A DNA stretch of 5,410 nt from Clostridia bacterium. GTDB lineage: Bacteria > Bacillota > Clostridia > Christensenellales > UBA3700. Below, piece after piece: positions 5,207 to 5,410 of the stretch (position 1 is the stretch's first letter; every line of letters starts with the position of its first letter). Under the pieces are notes generated by a model that was given only the letters and a program-made list of their open reading frames with translations, made no database searches and was not told where the DNA came from. The stretch is taken from NCBI GenBank assembly GCA_900772745.1, contig CAAGRV010000073.1, positions 1 through 5,410 of the forward strand, in the 5' to 3' direction. Made by a program: the position numbers and the translations under genes.

Positions 5207-5257
5207 AATTTACATAAACTTTACAATACTAGAAAAATAATTTACATAAATTTTACA
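5207..5257 (+). promoter_or_regulatory. Double response-regulator operator (WalR- or PhoP-type boxes)
   Basis: TTTACA occurs at 5209-5214, 5220-5225, 5241-5246 and 5252-5257. Each pair has an 11-bp period (5-base gap), and the two pairs are offset by 32 bp, about three helical turns. The two 19-mers 5207-5225 and 5239-5257 differ at one base (5219/5251). On the + strand this fits the Bacillus PhoP pattern of TTWACA-like repeats with about five-base gaps. On the - strand each pair reads TGTAAA N5 TGTAAA, an exact fit to the WalR consensus TGTWAH N5 TGTWAH. The two OmpR-family regulators recognise related sequences, so the sequence alone does not decide between them. Confidence 0.55.
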
Positions 5258-5280
5258 TAGTTACGTCCCAACCTTAAAAT
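5252..5280 (+). promoter_or_regulatory. Possible activator-linked promoter overlapping the last TTTACA box
   Basis: The fourth TTTACA (5252-5257) matches the -35 consensus at five of six bases. After a 17-base spacer comes TAAAAT (5275-5280), five of six to the -10 consensus. The regulator box would then serve as, or cover, the -35, as at PhoB/PhoP-activated or repressed promoters. In such A+T-rich DNA a chance match is possible. Confidence 0.35.
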
Positions 5281-5291
5281 AAGTTAAACAA

Positions 5292-5322
5292 TATTTTTAA
5301 TTTTTCTAAAAATAATTATTTT
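5292..5322. repeat. Overlapping A/T palindromes upstream of a promoter
   Basis: TATTTTTA (5292-5299) and TAAAAATA (5307-5314) are a perfect inverted repeat with a 7-base gap. Overlapping it, AAAATAATTATTTT (5309-5322) is a perfect 14-bp palindrome ending six bases before a TTGACA box. They could be an operator, or simply an UP-element-like A/T tract; both arms are pure A/T, so chance is a real alternative. Confidence 0.3.
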
Positions 5323-5327
5323 ATATA

Positions 5328-5371
5328 TTGACATTAGGCAATTTGTATGGTAAACTTTTGTCTTGTATAAT
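5328..5371 (+). promoter_or_regulatory. Strong + strand promoter(s) for a gene beyond the window
   Basis: Perfect TTGACA (5328-5333), a 17-base spacer, then TAAACT (5351-5356) preceded by TGG, an extended -10. A second set overlaps it: TTGTAT (5343-5348), 17 bases, TATAAT (5366-5371). No start codon with an open frame follows within the window: the ATGs at 5347 and 5370 meet stops within a few codons. The first gene of this unit must therefore begin after 5410. Confidence 0.65.
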
Positions 5372-5410
5372 GCGCTAAAATCTTTTATATTTTACGTACT
5401 TTATTTAGAA

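Larger units (their letters stand above)
4855..5410. other. Long A+T-rich non-coding region
   Basis: No open frame here has a ribosome binding site and protein-like composition. A - strand frame starting at a TTG (5025) ends in an ATGA overlap with rqcP, but it is Tyr/Phe/Ile/Leu-rich in the way translated A+T-rich spacer is, and it contains the rqcP promoter. No tRNA, riboswitch or structured RNA is evident. From about 5140 on, the stretch holds direct repeats, response-regulator boxes and + strand promoters, listed separately, which suggests the upstream control region of a gene starting beyond 5410. Between 4860 and 5140 I see nothing convincing. Confidence 0.6.

Overview
The window looks like core chromosome of a low-GC Gram-positive bacterium. 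An uncultured Clostridia lineage is the best guess. The reasons are an ApbC/Mrp protein with an N-terminal cysteine cluster, a Bacillota-type RqcP (S4-domain ribosome quality control protein), strong SigA-like promoters, purine-rich Shine-Dalgarno sites and very A+T-rich spacers. The taxon is inferred from gene content alone. I see no transposase, phage, CRISPR, tRNA or rRNA signal.

Layout. Positions 1-70 hold what looks like the last 22 codons of an upstream + strand gene, followed at once by a strong intrinsic terminator (76-113). A consensus promoter (313-341) then drives a two-gene + strand unit: mrp (Fe-S cluster carrier P-loop ATPase, 368-1180) and a 12-helix MATE transporter (1223-2671), ending at a textbook terminator (2701-2726). 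From the other side comes a - strand unit. It begins with rqcP (4547-4798), overlaps by 11 bp a fused ispD-ispF gene (3427-4557, two steps of the MEP isoprenoid pathway), and continues to a small membrane protein of unknown function (3046-3378), which also has its own promoter. This unit ends at a terminator whose loop contains the stop codon. The convergent gap (about 2727-3040) is an odd T/G-only-looking tract built from decayed repeats. The last 610 bases (4799-5410) contain no gene I can support. They hold the rqcP promoter and, for a + strand gene beyond the window, a layered control region with two 11-bp-spaced TTTACA pairs, which match WalR or PhoP response-regulator boxes, and at least two promoters.

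How the genes fit together. The two units are housekeeping functions (Fe-S assembly, isoprenoid precursors, rescue of stalled ribosomes) plus one exporter. IspG and IspH of the MEP pathway are Fe-S enzymes, so a link between mrp and ispDF is conceivable, but the genes are on opposite strands with separate promoters and nothing here shows coupling. I found no clearly new multi-gene system. The points most worth attention are the double WalR/PhoP-type operator, a 27-bp intergenic sequence present twice flanking the mrp-MATE unit, the repeat-built G/T tract, the apparently leaderless promoter of the small membrane protein, and the IspDF fusion translationally coupled to RqcP.
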